The position numbers and the translations under genes are program-made. Shown here piece after piece: positions 1 through 12,167 of a DNA stretch of 64,000 bases. This stretch comes from Phaseolus vulgaris. Lineage: Eukaryota > Streptophyta > Magnoliopsida > Fabales > Fabaceae. The stretch is from assembly GCF_000499845.2 (NCBI RefSeq), contig NC_023751.2, positions 33,912,309 to 33,976,308 of the forward strand, read 5' to 3'. Each line of letters opens with the position of its first letter. Within the stretch, counting starts at the first letter, position 1. The notes under the pieces were generated by a model, which did not search any database, had not been told where the DNA came from, and saw nothing but the letters and a program-made list of their open reading frames with translations.

Positions 1-3000
1 ATACCTATTTTTTAATGTCAAAAATTATTTTTAATGATTATTCTTCAAATAATATATATAATATCAACTATAAATAAATTCAAATTTTAGTTAAAAATGA
101 TAAAATATTTAAGTTAAAATAAGTAAAAACATTCATGAAAACTTAATAATATTAAATTACATTAAAATCATTTTAAAAAAAACTAATATATAAAATGAGT
201 AAGCAAAAAGTAGCAAATTTTACCTAACATATTGTATTATCTTTTTGTTTGCTTATATATGTCAAAATACATAAAATAAGGAAATTTGAAATGTATATAT
301 ATATAATTATCTTTGCTCGTGTTTTTACTATATTTGCATTCAACAATAATCATCTTCGCTAGTCTTTTTACTATATTTGGATTCAGCAATAAGCAGAAAG
401 ATCTTGAAAAAAAAACACAACAACAAAAAATGTTTGGACAATAAAGAAAAGCATTAAATACACATAAAGAGGTGCAGACAGAAAGAAAGTGGGGAAGTTA
501 GACAAAAAAAATCTTTCTTAAATTGTTTTATATAGGTTAATATTTGGTGGATAGTTGTTTTTGATAGACACATAAATATTATGTTGTTTTAGATAATTTT
601 TTAAAAACTTTTTTTTAATTATTTCAGCACAATAAGTGTAAACTACTTAGTTTTTTAAGTAATTTTATATGAAAATAACTTGACCCAAATTGTTCTTAAG
701 AGTATAAAACTAAAAAAGAAACTGTGAAACACATATATTTGATTTATTATTAAGAAAGTGTTAAATAATTTAGCCTTTATTTTGGTTACTATATATAGTA
801 TATGTTATAAATTTTGACACATAGCTGAGGTTGATGAAACAAGTATTCCATTCAAAGGCCACGCGATATAAGTTGTTAGATAATGTGAACACTCTTTCGT
901 GACCAAATTGAGGATGTCTTCGATGTTGGGTCAATTATGGTTACCTTTTCAATTATTTTCAAGTTCACACCATAGAACAGAGTAACCAAATTGAGACTTT
1001 TTTTTGAATTCTACACTCTTTTATTTCAATGAAGTTTAGATTTATATAAATCACTGCCTGTTTCACTACAAAGATATTATAATAATAGAATTAATCAAAT
1101 CTTAATTTTTTTTAATTTAATTATTATTAAATATTTTTGTTTTATTAAGACTTTAATTTTTTTTTAATTTAATTAAAAATATTTTAATTTATGAGGAACT
1201 TAAAATTTAATTTATTATTCATGTAAAGACACATAAACAATAATGATATATAAAATTAAATAATATAAATTAAATTAAAAATATAAATTTTTAAACGTTT
1301 AACAAAATAAATTATTTTAATAAAAAAATAATTAAAAATCTTTAAATTTAAGTATTTAAAGGGTCAAAGTTTTCCAGTTATTATTGTTGTTGCCTACTGC
1401 GAATAAGGTTGGAAAATTTCATTAAATATGGAGCATAAGATTATAATTAAAATAATATTAAAATAAAATTAAAAAAAATCATTGTGTCATTTTCTAAAAT
1501 TTGGATGTCACTGCTTTTGATGGAATGGTTGTTTATCAGAGCTTCCAAAGCTAATAATGAAGAATCGATAACTGTCTAACAATCTTGTATATTGAGAAGA
1601 AAAAACAATAATTATGTATTATTATGCGTATCAATATTATTATCAATATAATTATTATTCTAACTATTATTATTTCTACAATTATTTTTAAAATACTGTT
1701 TTTATTTTAAAGTTATATCTTAAACATGCATTAAATCAAATCAAAATCATAATTTATAAAAGAATAATCTAATACTATTTTTTAATCAATATATATATAT
1801 ATATATAATAAACTTAAGTAATAATCACGATAATTCAAAAAAATTCTTTTTTTTTATATAAATTGTGTCAAAGTAAAATTATATTGTACCAAAGAATTTT
1901 AATTTATATTATCGTTGAATCATAATATTAATTTTATTTGCATTCCTTTATCTATACAACAAATTAAATTGTTTTATATGCAATGTGCGGGAAAGAAAAA
2001 AAGATTAGATGATACGTGGACCAATCTGCTTCTCCCTGTCATACTCTTGTCGATTTTCTGTCTTATTCTTTCTTATATGAAACATTCCCATTACTTTTTA
2101 TTTTTCATCACTGGGAATAACTCAATTCATTGTGTATGTAATTACTAATTGGTGTAATTTGCTGATAAAAAACTAATTGGTGTGATTTTTTTATCAAAAA
2201 AATTGATAAGAGCTTCACATAAAATATTGGAAGGTTTATAATTTGGAACCAAAATCTTCAAAATAAAGTTCTGCTTATTACTTAAATTTGGACAGTAAAA
2301 TTGATAAAAAATTTCAAAACAATGTTATGATCACATTTGAAATATAAATTCCAAACTTTATAAATAATTTTGCATTAAAAAAATATTGATAATTCTGGAA
2401 AATATCTTCTCTTTGGTTAATAATTTCTTTAAATCAAATTGCACAATTCATTAAAAAAATTGGTGGCACCATAACTGCTACTGCTACGTACCACTGTGCA
2501 GTAACTTATTCATCTTAATATTACAGGAGAATGATTGAACTATTCATTTAATTTCACAGAAGACATTGAGACTCCTCCCCCACACAGAGATTTGACATTT
2601 AATAAAGTTTAATACAATTTTGTAAATGTATATGCATAACTTCATCTTTTGTTTAAAAAACCTTCATTTTGTTATAATTTTTTTTATTTGTTATTGCAAT
2701 TTATCCTTAAAGTCAATTCTCTCTCCAGGGGTCACATCCTTACAATAAATAACATGCACGCTATATATGTACATACAAAATAATTAGTATTGTTAATAAT
2801 GATTATGATACATACACTTCACCAAACAATAAAATGAGAAAACCAAAAAGAAGGGTACCCCTTGACAAGGAAAACGTAAGTCCTAAATTTTGACCTTCGT
2901 TTGGGACAAGGAGTATCATGGACATACACGTACACAAGGTTTCCAGAAAAATTCAAATGATAAAATATGAAAAAAATATATTTATTTAAAATATTAAAAT

Positions 3001-4280
3001 TAATTTAAATATAAAATTCAAACAACTTTTTAAATTAATTTTATTCTTAATTTTTATAAAGAAACTCATCTGGAAATCCGGTGTATTTAATGTGCATTTG
3101 GTTAACAGCGACCACTCTCAAAATGTCCGCTTTGAAGGTAGTTATCCTTGTTTGATTAAAAGCCTCGTGTCAGGGATGACAAACTAATTAAAAACAAAAT
3201 AATTATATATTGCCAAAACTATTTTACTCGATATATTATATGTCGCATATCTTATTAAGGTGTAAATATATATAACAAATTAAATGAATCTAAGTATAAT
3301 TAATAAAATTTATATGCATATATATAAATATTTTAGTATTATAAATATTACTTCTTATCTTTGAATTATGTTGGAAATCTAACATAAATTCTTTCTTTAT
3401 ATAATATATAAAAAAATACAAATGTTATTTTATAAATAATTTTTTAAAATTTAGTTAAAACTTAAAATTAAAACCCACTTATTAAAAATTTCATAAATAT
3501 TAAATTTGAATTAAAGAATATATATAAATCTATTATTTCGAAATAAAAAATCAATTACATAAAAAATAAGATGAGGATTAATCTAATTATATTGTAGTCT
3601 ATAAATATAGACTCCATTATGAAGGTATTGTAGAGATATTCTGAAACTAACTGAAAAGAAAAAAAAAAATTAAGATCTTCATATTATCTTTTAAAATAAG
3701 TCATTTTGATACAACATCTAATCCACTTGAAGTTTCCTTGATCTCCATAATTATATCTTGCAACATTTGTTGCATCTCCTAGTCTAAAACCTATGAGACC
3801 TTAAGTGTGTTATTACTTTATCAAATGGTTGACTTGTCGATTCTTCATTAAGAAATAACAACAATATTTGTGTACCATATTATTAATATGTTACTATTCC
3901 ATCTTTATTATATTATATATTAATTTCTTAATCCGTATTGTTATTGTTAGGAGATAATAATAAGTAAAATAATTTTTAATAGGTGCGGGTGTTTTTTTTC
4001 CACATAGTCAAATATTATTATTATTTTGAATGGATTCACTGTTAACTTTGACTTGTTAAAAATGCAAAGCAAATGGAAGTTTCACTCGTAGAATCATTCG
4101 GAGGTGCAACTTCAACATCCCAATCCAAAACACAGTATTATTAAATTCAGCATGCTGCTGGTAATCTAGGTGCAAGTGCGTAGTTTATTAAAGCTAATGA
4201 AGTGAAAAGTGAGATTATGTTATGGTGGGCACTATTATATATTTTTAACATAACATAACACAGAAACACTATGGTTCTAA
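1..4280. other. AT-rich intergenic region
   Basis: No gene was recognised here on either strand. The stretch is dominated by poly-A/T runs and short (TA)n tracts, for example near 1790-1806. The few open frames, such as 1915-2148 (+), are short, low-complexity and match no family I know. It ends in the promoter of the ERF gene. Confidence 0.6.
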
Positions 4281-4283
4281 ATT

Positions 4284-4422
4284 CACGTGGAACAAAAACA
4301 CACGTGGTGGTGGCCCACGTTTGTTTACTATACAGGGACGGTCATCTCTACGCGTAGAAACAAATCATCACTGCTATCGTCACACTTGTCCACGTCTACA
4401 AGATCATGCACTCTCCGCGCGT
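4284..4422 (+). promoter_or_regulatory. ACGT-core (G-box/ABRE) and CGCG-box cluster upstream of the ERF gene
   Basis: CACGTGG occurs at 4284-4290 and 4301-4307, CCACGT at 4315-4320 and another CACGT a little further on (near 4391). Interleaved are a perfect 10-bp palindrome CTACGCGTAG (4348-4357) and CCGCGCG (4415-4421), which fit the CGCG core bound by CAMTA factors. Known family knowledge: paired ACGT elements bind bZIP (ABA) and bHLH (MYC) factors. That the cluster drives the gene at 4646 is inference from its position about 190 bp above the TATA box. Confidence 0.6.
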
Positions 4423-4472
4423 TTGAAGTCTTACATCACTGTGAGTCAAACATATTCACTCGCTTCACCACA

Positions 4473-4480
4473 TATATAAA
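4473..4480 (+). promoter_or_regulatory. TATA box of the ERF017-like gene
   Basis: TATATAAA lies 166 bp upstream of the first ATG (4646), which predicts transcription starting near 4505-4510 and a 5' leader of roughly 140 nt. It is followed directly by GAGCCGC, a partial GCC-box-like sequence. Confidence 0.7.
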
Positions 4481-4645
4481 GAGCCGCAACAAACTCTCCC
4501 TCGGAAAACGCAAACGACATAGATTCTCAACACAAACCAAAGACATAGCTTCCAATTCTAAAATCGCAACAACAATAGAAGGAGCAACAAAAATCATCAG
4601 AGTAAAACATTTTTGTTTAGCTATAAAAAGAGTGGGTGTAGGAAA

Positions 4646-5272
4646 ATGGTGAAGCCTGGTGGCGTGGAAAAGTCTGCGGAGGAGCGAAGCAGTACATCGT
4701 ACAGAGGAGTACGGAAGAGGAAGTGGGGAAAATACGTTTCGGAAATTAGGCTGCCCAACAGCCGTCAAAGGATTTGGTTGGGTTCCTACGACAGCGCCGA
4801 GAAGGCGGCGCGCGCGTTCGATGCGGCCATGTTCTGTTTACGTGGCAGCGGCGCCAAATTTAACTTCCCGAGTGACCCCCCCAACATTGCCGGCGGGAGG
4901 ACCATGACCCCCTCTCAGATTCAGATCGCTGCGGCCCGTTTCGCCAATTCGGAGCCCCAGACAGATTGTTCGGGTCAGCAACCAATGGAGTCTTTAGCTT
5001 CGGACGAGGAAACGGCGTCGTTGAGGTTGGAGTCGTCGTCTCCTCCTCTCTCCGACGTGTCGGTTCAGAACGACGCCATATTCCAAACCGGGTCATTTCC
5101 CGACCCGTTTTCGGAGTTTGGGTCGAGCAGTTTCGTCCCCGAGTTCTCTGATTTTCCAAGTTTCGACGATTTCAGCCGCGATTTCTTCATGCCGGAGCTT
5201 CCAAGTTTCGATTACGGAGAAGAAAACGTGGATGGGATGATAATTCAGGACTCCTTCTTATGGAATTTCTAA
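4646..5272 (+). CDS. ERF017: AP2/ERF transcription factor, ERF017-like (DREB-type group II)
   Basis: Single-exon gene for a 208-residue nuclear DNA-binding protein. The first ATG after the TATA box is at 4646; the frame is open further upstream but has no earlier ATG. One AP2 domain spans about residues 18-75, with [17 protein letters not shown], the WLGSY motif (44-48) and RAFDAA. Val at domain position 14 is DREB-like; position 19 is Leu rather than the Glu of CBF/DREB1. Residues 88-101 ([14 protein letters not shown]) and the C-terminal end in LWNF are features I recall of Arabidopsis ERF017, as is the MVK start. The region between is Ser/Asp/Glu-rich, consistent with an activation domain. 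ERF factors bind GCC or DRE elements; ERF017 relatives are stress- and wound-responsive. The ORF is far richer in G+C than its flanks. Orthology to ERF017 rather than a close paralogue is likely but unproven. Confidence 0.93.
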   Translation: MVKPGGVEKSAEERSSTSYRGVRKRKWGKYVSEIRLPNSRQRIWLGSYDSAEKAARAFDAAMFCLRGSGAKFNFPSDPPNIAGGRTMTPSQIQIAAARFANSEPQTDCSGQQPMESLASDEETASLRLESSSPPLSDVSVQNDAIFQTGSFPDPFSEFGSSSFVPEFSDFPSFDDFSRDFFMPELPSFDYGEENVDGMIIQDSFLWNF

Positions 5273-6598
5273 GAGGGTCAGGGTTTGGATAATTTTATTA
5301 TATCCAAATCCGGACTCAACCGGATCGGGTTTGGGTTGGTCAATTTTTGTTAGGCCAAGCCCTATTTGTTGGTAGTTAATGATGAAAATGGTTTATTTAG
5401 AGGTTTCGAAATTTTTTAGATGAAAACATAATTCATCTACTTGTCATCAATTAATTGTAAAGTTGTCTGCTCATAATGTATTTTTTTGGTCTAGACATAA
5501 TCCCTTTTGTGTATGATAAGGTGGTATGGTTTGACCCATTATATTAATTATGAGTAGTTAATAGTGTTTTTATCGTAATATGAAGAGTTGTTACTCCAAG
5601 TATGAAAATGAAGATTTTTTTTTTTTAGATTTGAATTATTAGAGAATAAATTCTAGTGGTAATTAATATTTGAATATTGAAGGTCTGTATATAGAAAGAA
5701 TAAGTTAATAATAACATAAAATAAAAACAATATGAAAGTGAAAAAAATTAAATAAAGCATATATTCATAATGTTTTGAAATGCAGTGTTTTGTCATAAGC
5801 AGTTTGTGATAAAGATTGGAAGTGGATAAGTAGAGGGAACATGACATGTTATGATGAAAGATAAAGAAAACTCAAAAATTGTGTACTATCTGAGTTTGGA
5901 AAATTATTAAATAAATAAATAAATAAAAATTTAATGTACGCGCTATAAAAGAAAAGGGTTTAAACGTTTTCGATTGATCCACACGCGGGGGGGCTTTTAT
6001 AAAGCAACTTGTTCTTCGAGAAGAGACAGTTACGTGTGAGAGAGGCCTTTTATAAAATAAATTATTTATTTTTTATAACTTAAAAACAATAATTCTTTAA
6101 GTGGAAAAAATGTGAGTCTCACTCACACCACTTATATTTCACTTTTTTAAGCAACTCTAAATGGCACTGAACTTTTCAGTTTTAACTTATTTGTTGATTG
6201 TGATAAGAGAGAGGGAGATCTACCCTTCACTTATATATCTGAACAAAACATGTTAAACATGGCATTGGGGAATGTCGTGGGGTCACTCGTTTGTTTATTA
6301 AATAGAAGAAAAAAATGGAAAGGAGACAGAGGAACTTTCTTTATTGTTTTTCATTTCATTGGTTTATTTTAAAAGAGTGATATTTGATTCTTCTAAGATA
6401 ATAATGGGTGGTGGCGTAGACCTCCGTAAAATTTACGACCTATTTTATTTTTATCTAATTCTTGGTTTACGAACATGCAGGTAAAATATGAAAATAAATT
6501 ATTGACAGAAAAATAACTTTTAATATTTTTAATATTAGTTATGTTCAACTTACATTCTTTATAGCATGATATAGATTTTTGTTCTGACATCAAGTTCG
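5273..6598. other. 3' flank of the ERF gene and intergenic DNA
   Basis: The first ~250 bases probably include the 3' UTR of the ERF gene. The remainder is AT-rich with a short G+C-richer patch at 5935-6060 (two TTATAAA-type boxes around a run of seven G). I see no coding frame with recognisable similarity. Confidence 0.5.
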
Positions 6599-7228
6599 TT
6601 GGACAATATTGCTAGGGTCAATTACCGCATTCGAGGTATTGTCTGCTTTGAAGGTTGGTGTTCCGTCACGGTTTTGTCATTAAAAGGCGCATCGGTGGGT
6701 TGAGGGAGGAGGGAGTATATAAACTGCCCTTGGCCTCGACTCCTGAGTGATGTGAGACTATATTGACATACCGGAACAAGCCTCCCAAAAATGTTTTAGA
6801 CAGGCCAATAGGCGACCTAAACCCAGAACATTCAAGGTAGTCAAGAACAAGTGTGTTCTTAACTTAATTTGTGATATGTCTATCTATCTGTGAGGTTTTA
6901 TCTAGTATATATGGAGTCAGTCTTAACCCTGTGTCTACCGTTATGATTCTCTCTTTATTGTCTGGTTAATGCTAATTAATCCAAATCCCCGTCCTATGCT
7001 ATTTCCTTTACATTATTCACTTACATTGACCTCCTATCTAAATTACCAAAGGTCGTCCCAAGGCTCATAACCCAACATGCCCCCAGCCTTATGCACGGGC
7101 AAATAAGGCTACTACAAGCTTAAAGGTGTACTCGATTACCAGGTTGGGCTACACCCACGATAATTAGATCGGCGTCCTTCCTTAATCGTCAAGGGTCGGC
7201 CCAAGCCCATAACCCAACAATTTCATTA
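6599..7228 (+). repeat. G+C-richer LTR-like repeat, possibly a solo LTR
   Basis: This stretch is markedly richer in G+C than both flanks and has no long ORF. It carries a plant-type TATA (GTATATAAAC near 6715) and ends in CCCAACA at 7228, a typical LTR terminus. Two related ~30-bp segments ending in CATAACCCAACA (around 7040-7075 and 7195-7228) are diverged direct repeats. These features fit a retrotransposon LTR or TRIM fragment read on the + strand. The left edge is vague and no target duplication was found, so the class is inference. Confidence 0.4.
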
Positions 7229-7329
7229 AAATAGCATTGATACTGATCCCACTAATATAAAAAGTGAGATACATTTTAGATCGATTAAAAATTGATATAA
7301 TATACGTAAATAGTATAATAATTATGAAT

Positions 7330-7830
7330 GTTGATGATAGTAAATGAGGCTTCAAAACACAAATAAAATTGATTTCTCAATGTGCGAGTAATCATGTCCG
7401 TAAGGACTTATCCGCAGTGTATTGGGCAAGTCCCCCAGGATACAACAAAAACTTTCTGAAAACTTATGAGGATCAAAACTAGCAAGTTACTCTTAATAGA
7501 GTAAGAACCCAATAAACCCAAAAATATTATAATAAAATAAAAAATTAAATGATGAGAGAGAAAGAGAAAAAGGTGATAGGAAGAAGAAGGGTTTCCCGGT
7601 GGTGGGTGAAGAAGATGAAGAAGGTGAGTGAGAGTTGTGATTCTGAAGTGGATGGAGCTCTCTTTATACAGGGAGATGAACCAACCAATTTCAGTTTGTC
7701 AATTGGAGTAACGTGCTTCAATCTTCTAAAAGACCAACATTTGGAAAAAGAGGGACGCTTGTGTGAAAGACCCAGTTAAGGAGAGACCATAACTTGCAAC
7801 AGTGAAGATTTTGCTGATTTTTTTTTGAAA
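7330..7830 (-). repeat. Possible LTR/leader fragment, G+C-richer than surroundings
   Basis: Read on the minus strand this segment has a TATAAAGAGAG box (near 7665-7675), a CT-rich stretch and a small inverted repeat (GTTACTC/GAGTAAGAAC, 7484-7509), as in the R-U5 part of many plant LTRs. A 76-codon + strand frame (7549-7779) is Arg/Lys/Glu-rich and matches nothing I recognise; I do not call it a gene. Confidence 0.25.
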
Positions 7831-10800
7831 AGCTGTTGCATTTCTGCAACCACTTTCACAACCTATCTTCCACTGCCTCCAATTTTTCTGTAACGACGAC
7901 TAGGTTTTCTGCGCATCCTCTACTTTTCGTTTCTGCACTTACTATATATTTTTTTTCATTTTGCAATATATATAATTTTACAACAGATCATTGGTACAAT
8001 TTGACAAAAGTAAGAAAAAAATGTTGGAAAGACAATTATAGACAACAATCAATGTAATAATTCTTAATATCCAAGTAAATTTTTTTGAAAAATAATACCA
8101 CAAAAATTATTGATTTGGAATATGACGAGGCAATTTACTTCACAACGACATCGTGAATAACTACAGTGAAAAAACACGATCTAGAGAAAGAAGGTGGTTA
8201 AGTAGTAGCACACGATAGAGAAAATTTATTGCAACACTGATGACACAATTTGATGAGCACGAACACTATATATGCATCATAGAAAAGAAGTTTTTAGAGG
8301 AGTTGTGGAGGCAACGACACAATTTGATGTATTGCTATAGTGGAAACTTGTTGTGTTGTGGTGATAAAGAAAAAACAAAGATTGAAGCTAACAACGATGA
8401 AAAATGAAATGATATAAATGTGTGGATTTACAACCATAAATATGAATACAAGGTAAATAAAAGAATAAGAAAAAATGACATATAAGAATGTGAGAGTGAA
8501 AGTAAAGGCATAAGCCAATTTAAAGAACATATTACAATGATTAATTTGCACGACCGGTGTAATATATATCACACATTACATATTACACCGTTTAACATAA
8601 ACAACTAATATAATATATGCTTGAGTTCATATTTTATACCATTTATTTGTGTAATCAATATAATATTTCTTATCACTTTTAATTTCATAACAAATTTATT
8701 TCAACCCATATATATAATAACTTACTAAAAAACAACTTTCAAACTAGTGTTTAAAAATATTTAACTAAGATAATTATAATATTCTCATCTTAATTTTTTT
8801 TCTTGGAAGAACAAAGATTTATTGCAATTAAAATAATGTTAAACAATCAAAATTAATAACTTCTTATTTATTACAAATAAATAAAGAAGAATAAAATTAT
8901 ATTACATATGTAGTATATATATATATACAAATTTATTTAATATAATAATAATAAAGCTGAGAAATATTCACTAAAATATTAACCTCTATTTGTTTTTTTA
9001 TCAAAATTCTATAATGTATAGATTGTCGGTTAGTACTCTTAAACTATTTGAGATTAGTTTGTGTAAATCTTAACAACTCGAATCACTATAAAAATTATAT
9101 TTATTTTTCATGAAATGTTGTAAAACAAAGAAATTATTACAAAAAGTAATAATTTTTGTGACGAAAATTTAAATTTTGTGGTGATCTTTGTTTTGTAAAT
9201 ATTGGTATGTTGTTTTTAAAATCTCTATTATAGAATTCGTTGCAAAATTGTGTAAGTAACACAATTATGTAACGCCAAATGTTCTTCATTAAAAAATATG
9301 TGTCGCAAACATTGTCACACAATGTATAAATATGGAACGAGTGACCATTTTTTTATAACACACTCAAATGTCATAATGAAAGTGTCACAAAAAAAATATT
9401 TAAGTGTGTTAATTTTTGCTTTAAGTGATTATGAAATAGTTATTCACTCAAGATAAAGATATTGCCACTTTGAAACTTTGAAAAAAAACACTTAAACGTG
9501 AAAATACTTGTTTAATCATGCTCACTTATGCAAGAACACATTGGATAAAGGGTTACCAAGTTAAGCAAGTGTAAACTTCCCCTTAAGCAATGTTAAAGTA
9601 ACTCCTTAAGTGAGTATCAATATGTGCTTAAATAATTGCCCACAACAAAGTTAATATCTTAAGTGTTGTTCATTGAATATTATTACTTAAATATGTGGTT
9701 ACGGGTGTTTAAATGATGAGACACAACAAATTTAAGAATATTTTAATGTGCTAGTTGAGCATTATTACTTAAATGGATATATGACACTTAGACTATTTTG
9801 TGAAAAGTAATAAATCATAATATGTTTATTAAAAATATCAAGTAAAATATTTTGTCTTCGTTCAACAAGTAACTAATATCATAATTATTATCCTTTTGTC
9901 TTCTTTCAATAAACAAAACAAGAAGTTATACTCATTTAAATATTTATTAAATGATTTTTTTTTACAGAAATAAGATTAAAAAAAAATGCTATTATTAAGA
10001 ATATAATGTTAAAAAAACACACTTTTTTTTTTCTTTGATGCCAAATAAAAAAAAATTATAATTAAATAAATTTTAAAATAGAGGAGCAAATAAAGTAAAG
10101 AGTCTTCATAACTTAAACAAGGGAGTGGTTGGAAACAAGAATGATGTATATATCAATATTTTGTCCATGGGTGCTCCCAAAATTATATATTTTCCTTTCT
10201 ACCATATTACTATAAAACCAATTTGGGGATGCACCTTGTTCCCCATCCAAGGACAATATACCTTTCTGCCAACTTCAACAACTTTGTCTTTTAGTCATGT
10301 ACCATGTTTTCCTCAAACACCTATGTATGCATTTTACTATAATTTTTATAGTTGGATATAATTATCAAGAAATTCAAATTTCAATAAAATATTTTCGATT
10401 CAATTGATTAAGGAATTCAAATTTGAATAGTTCAAGTAAATTGATGCTATAATTTTGAAGATAAATGAGATAAATCCTTGGAATTGTTTGCATGAGTTCC
10501 CTTCTTCTTGAAGCCAAATAAAATTTGCCTCATATTCTTAAACTATGATTTTGATTTATGTGGAAGTGGGGTAAAAGTGTAAATAGATTGGACTGAAGAT
10601 TATTTTACTTAAATAAGTATTTTTTTTAAGAGAATTCAAAGTCCAAATCTGTCTATTATTCATTGCATATATTCTTTTAAGTTTCACCTAACTTTTTTGG
10701 AAATTTAGTAATTTGCATGCTAGTCTAATTAAATACTTTTTTTTTCATATCAAGTCACTGTATAATGTATACTTAATTACGTACATAAGTACGTTAACGG

Positions 10801-11562
10801 ACTTACATTTTTTTAATGTAGAAGAGATTATAAATTGTGAAAAATGAGCTCACTTCTTTTTAGGACACGTGACAAATAAAAATAGGTAGTTTAGACTTTG
10901 TAAAAGTCATGTTTGACTTATTTATATGATTTTAAATTTATTTTAAGGAATATGTAATTTTCAGTATTCTTATTCTTGGCCTATTGTGCATAAGTCTTGT
11001 AATAAGACATAATAAATGCGTTCTTCAATAAGTTTAACTATTTATGTAGGTAAATATGAAGATATTTACAAATCTATATAAATAAAATATTTTAATACTT
11101 TATGAGAATTTAATTAATAACGCTTGAAAAAATTTATTTCCTTTAGTTTTATTTATAAAAAATAAATCCTTTGATCTTATTTATAAGAAATAAACGGGGG
11201 TATTTTTTTATTCTAATTATAAGACAAACTCACCCTACAAAATTTATAAAAAAAAAGAGAGACTAATTTAGAGCTTTAACATATATTATAAATACATATT
11301 ATTTTAAAAGTTAAAAAATAAATAACTTCTAATTTAGTTTAGATGTTTATCAAAAAATTAAAATGTTGTAAAAAATCTAATTTTTTTAGTTGTTAATAGT
11401 TTGAAACTGAGTTGATCTTTAAAATTATAACAAATAAACAATGATGATTATGAATATAACTATCATTATTGATGTAATCCTTAGTAGAATGAATTTTTAT
11501 CAACTCAAAAAATGTTTGAAAAGTAAAAAATCCATGAAAAACATGAAAGGTTTGTAAAAGCA
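7831..11562. other. AT-rich intergenic region with degenerate CTTAAGTG-like motifs
   Basis: No recognisable gene. Between about 9400 and 9790 the motif CTTAAGTG/ACTTAAAT and close variants recur many times on both strands, which resembles the subterminal repeat zones of plant DNA transposons. I could not find matching terminal inverted repeats. Positions 8565-8600 hold a 9-bp hairpin stem (GGTGTAATA/TATTACACC). Confidence 0.35.
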
Positions 11563-11721
11563 CAATCCATGGTGACAACATTCAACTATTCAAATGAAAA
11601 GTATAAAAGAAGTTGCAATCCATGGTGACAACATTCAACTATTCAAATGAAAAGTATAAAATAAGTTGCAATCCATGGTGACAACATTCAACTATTCAAA
11701 TGAAAAATATAAAATAAGTTG
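11563..11721. repeat. Tandem array, three copies of a 53-bp unit
   Basis: The unit beginning CAATCCATGGTGACAACA repeats at 11563, 11616 and 11669 with an exact 53-bp period and only a few differences among copies, so the duplication is fairly recent. There are no spacers and it is not a CRISPR. It lies immediately outside the 3' LTR of the copia element that starts at 11791. Confidence 0.9.
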
Positions 11722-11790
11722 CAAAGGAAAAAGAAAAAGGGATTAAGAAAAAAGTGAGTAAGAACACACCACATTTGAAGATAATTACAT

Positions 11791-12167
11791 ATTAGAAAAT
11801 AGAACAGTGATAAACAAAAAGGATCAAAGATGAACAAGAACAAAAGAGTAAACTGAAGACAAAAAGATATGAGAATGAATATCTCTTATTTCTTGTTATT
11901 CAAATCAAAACAAATGGTCTAAATATATACAAGTAGTACACTCATTCTAGGTTTAACTAAAGAGGGAAATAATTAATAATTAAATACTAGAATCATAACA
12001 CACAAAGACAAAATAAAGGTTATTCATCTCTATAAAGAGAAACAACTGATAATTAGAAAAAACACCAAATTATTCTCTTCTATAAAGAGAAACAACGAAT
12101 AATTAGAAAAAGACACCCAATTAATATTAGGATCCTTCTATAACTCTGGTATTCGTATCCTTTAATA
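11791..12167 (-). repeat. 3' LTR of the copia element
   Basis: The inner edge follows the polypurine-like tract at 12168-12176. The outer edge is set by alignment with the sequence that borders the primer-binding site at the other end (AATAGAACA followed by GATGAACAA and related words). It contains two copies of TATAAAGAGAAACAAC about 60 bp apart (around 12032 and 12081). Confidence 0.6.

Noticed and set aside
1915..2148. 77-codon + strand open frame
   Set aside because: Hydrophobic low-complexity sequence from AT-rich DNA, no family signature, no promoter or splice context.
4436..5159. Open frames antisense to or out of frame with the ERF gene (for example 4436-4768 and 4860-5159 on minus, 4659-4907 and 4966-5151 on plus)
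   Set aside because: They overlap the clearly coding AP2 frame and exist because that region is richer in G+C and poor in stops.
7549..7779. 76-codon + strand frame rich in Lys, Arg and Glu
   Set aside because: No recognisable domain; the minus strand of the same stretch looks like an LTR leader, and the composition follows from AG-rich DNA.
8294..8572. 92-codon minus-strand frame with hydrophobic stretches
   Set aside because: Composition-driven Phe/Ile/Tyr content; no start context, family match or neighbouring exon.
11563..11721. CRISPR-like direct repeats
   Set aside because: Contiguous 53-bp tandem units with no spacers, in a plant nuclear context.
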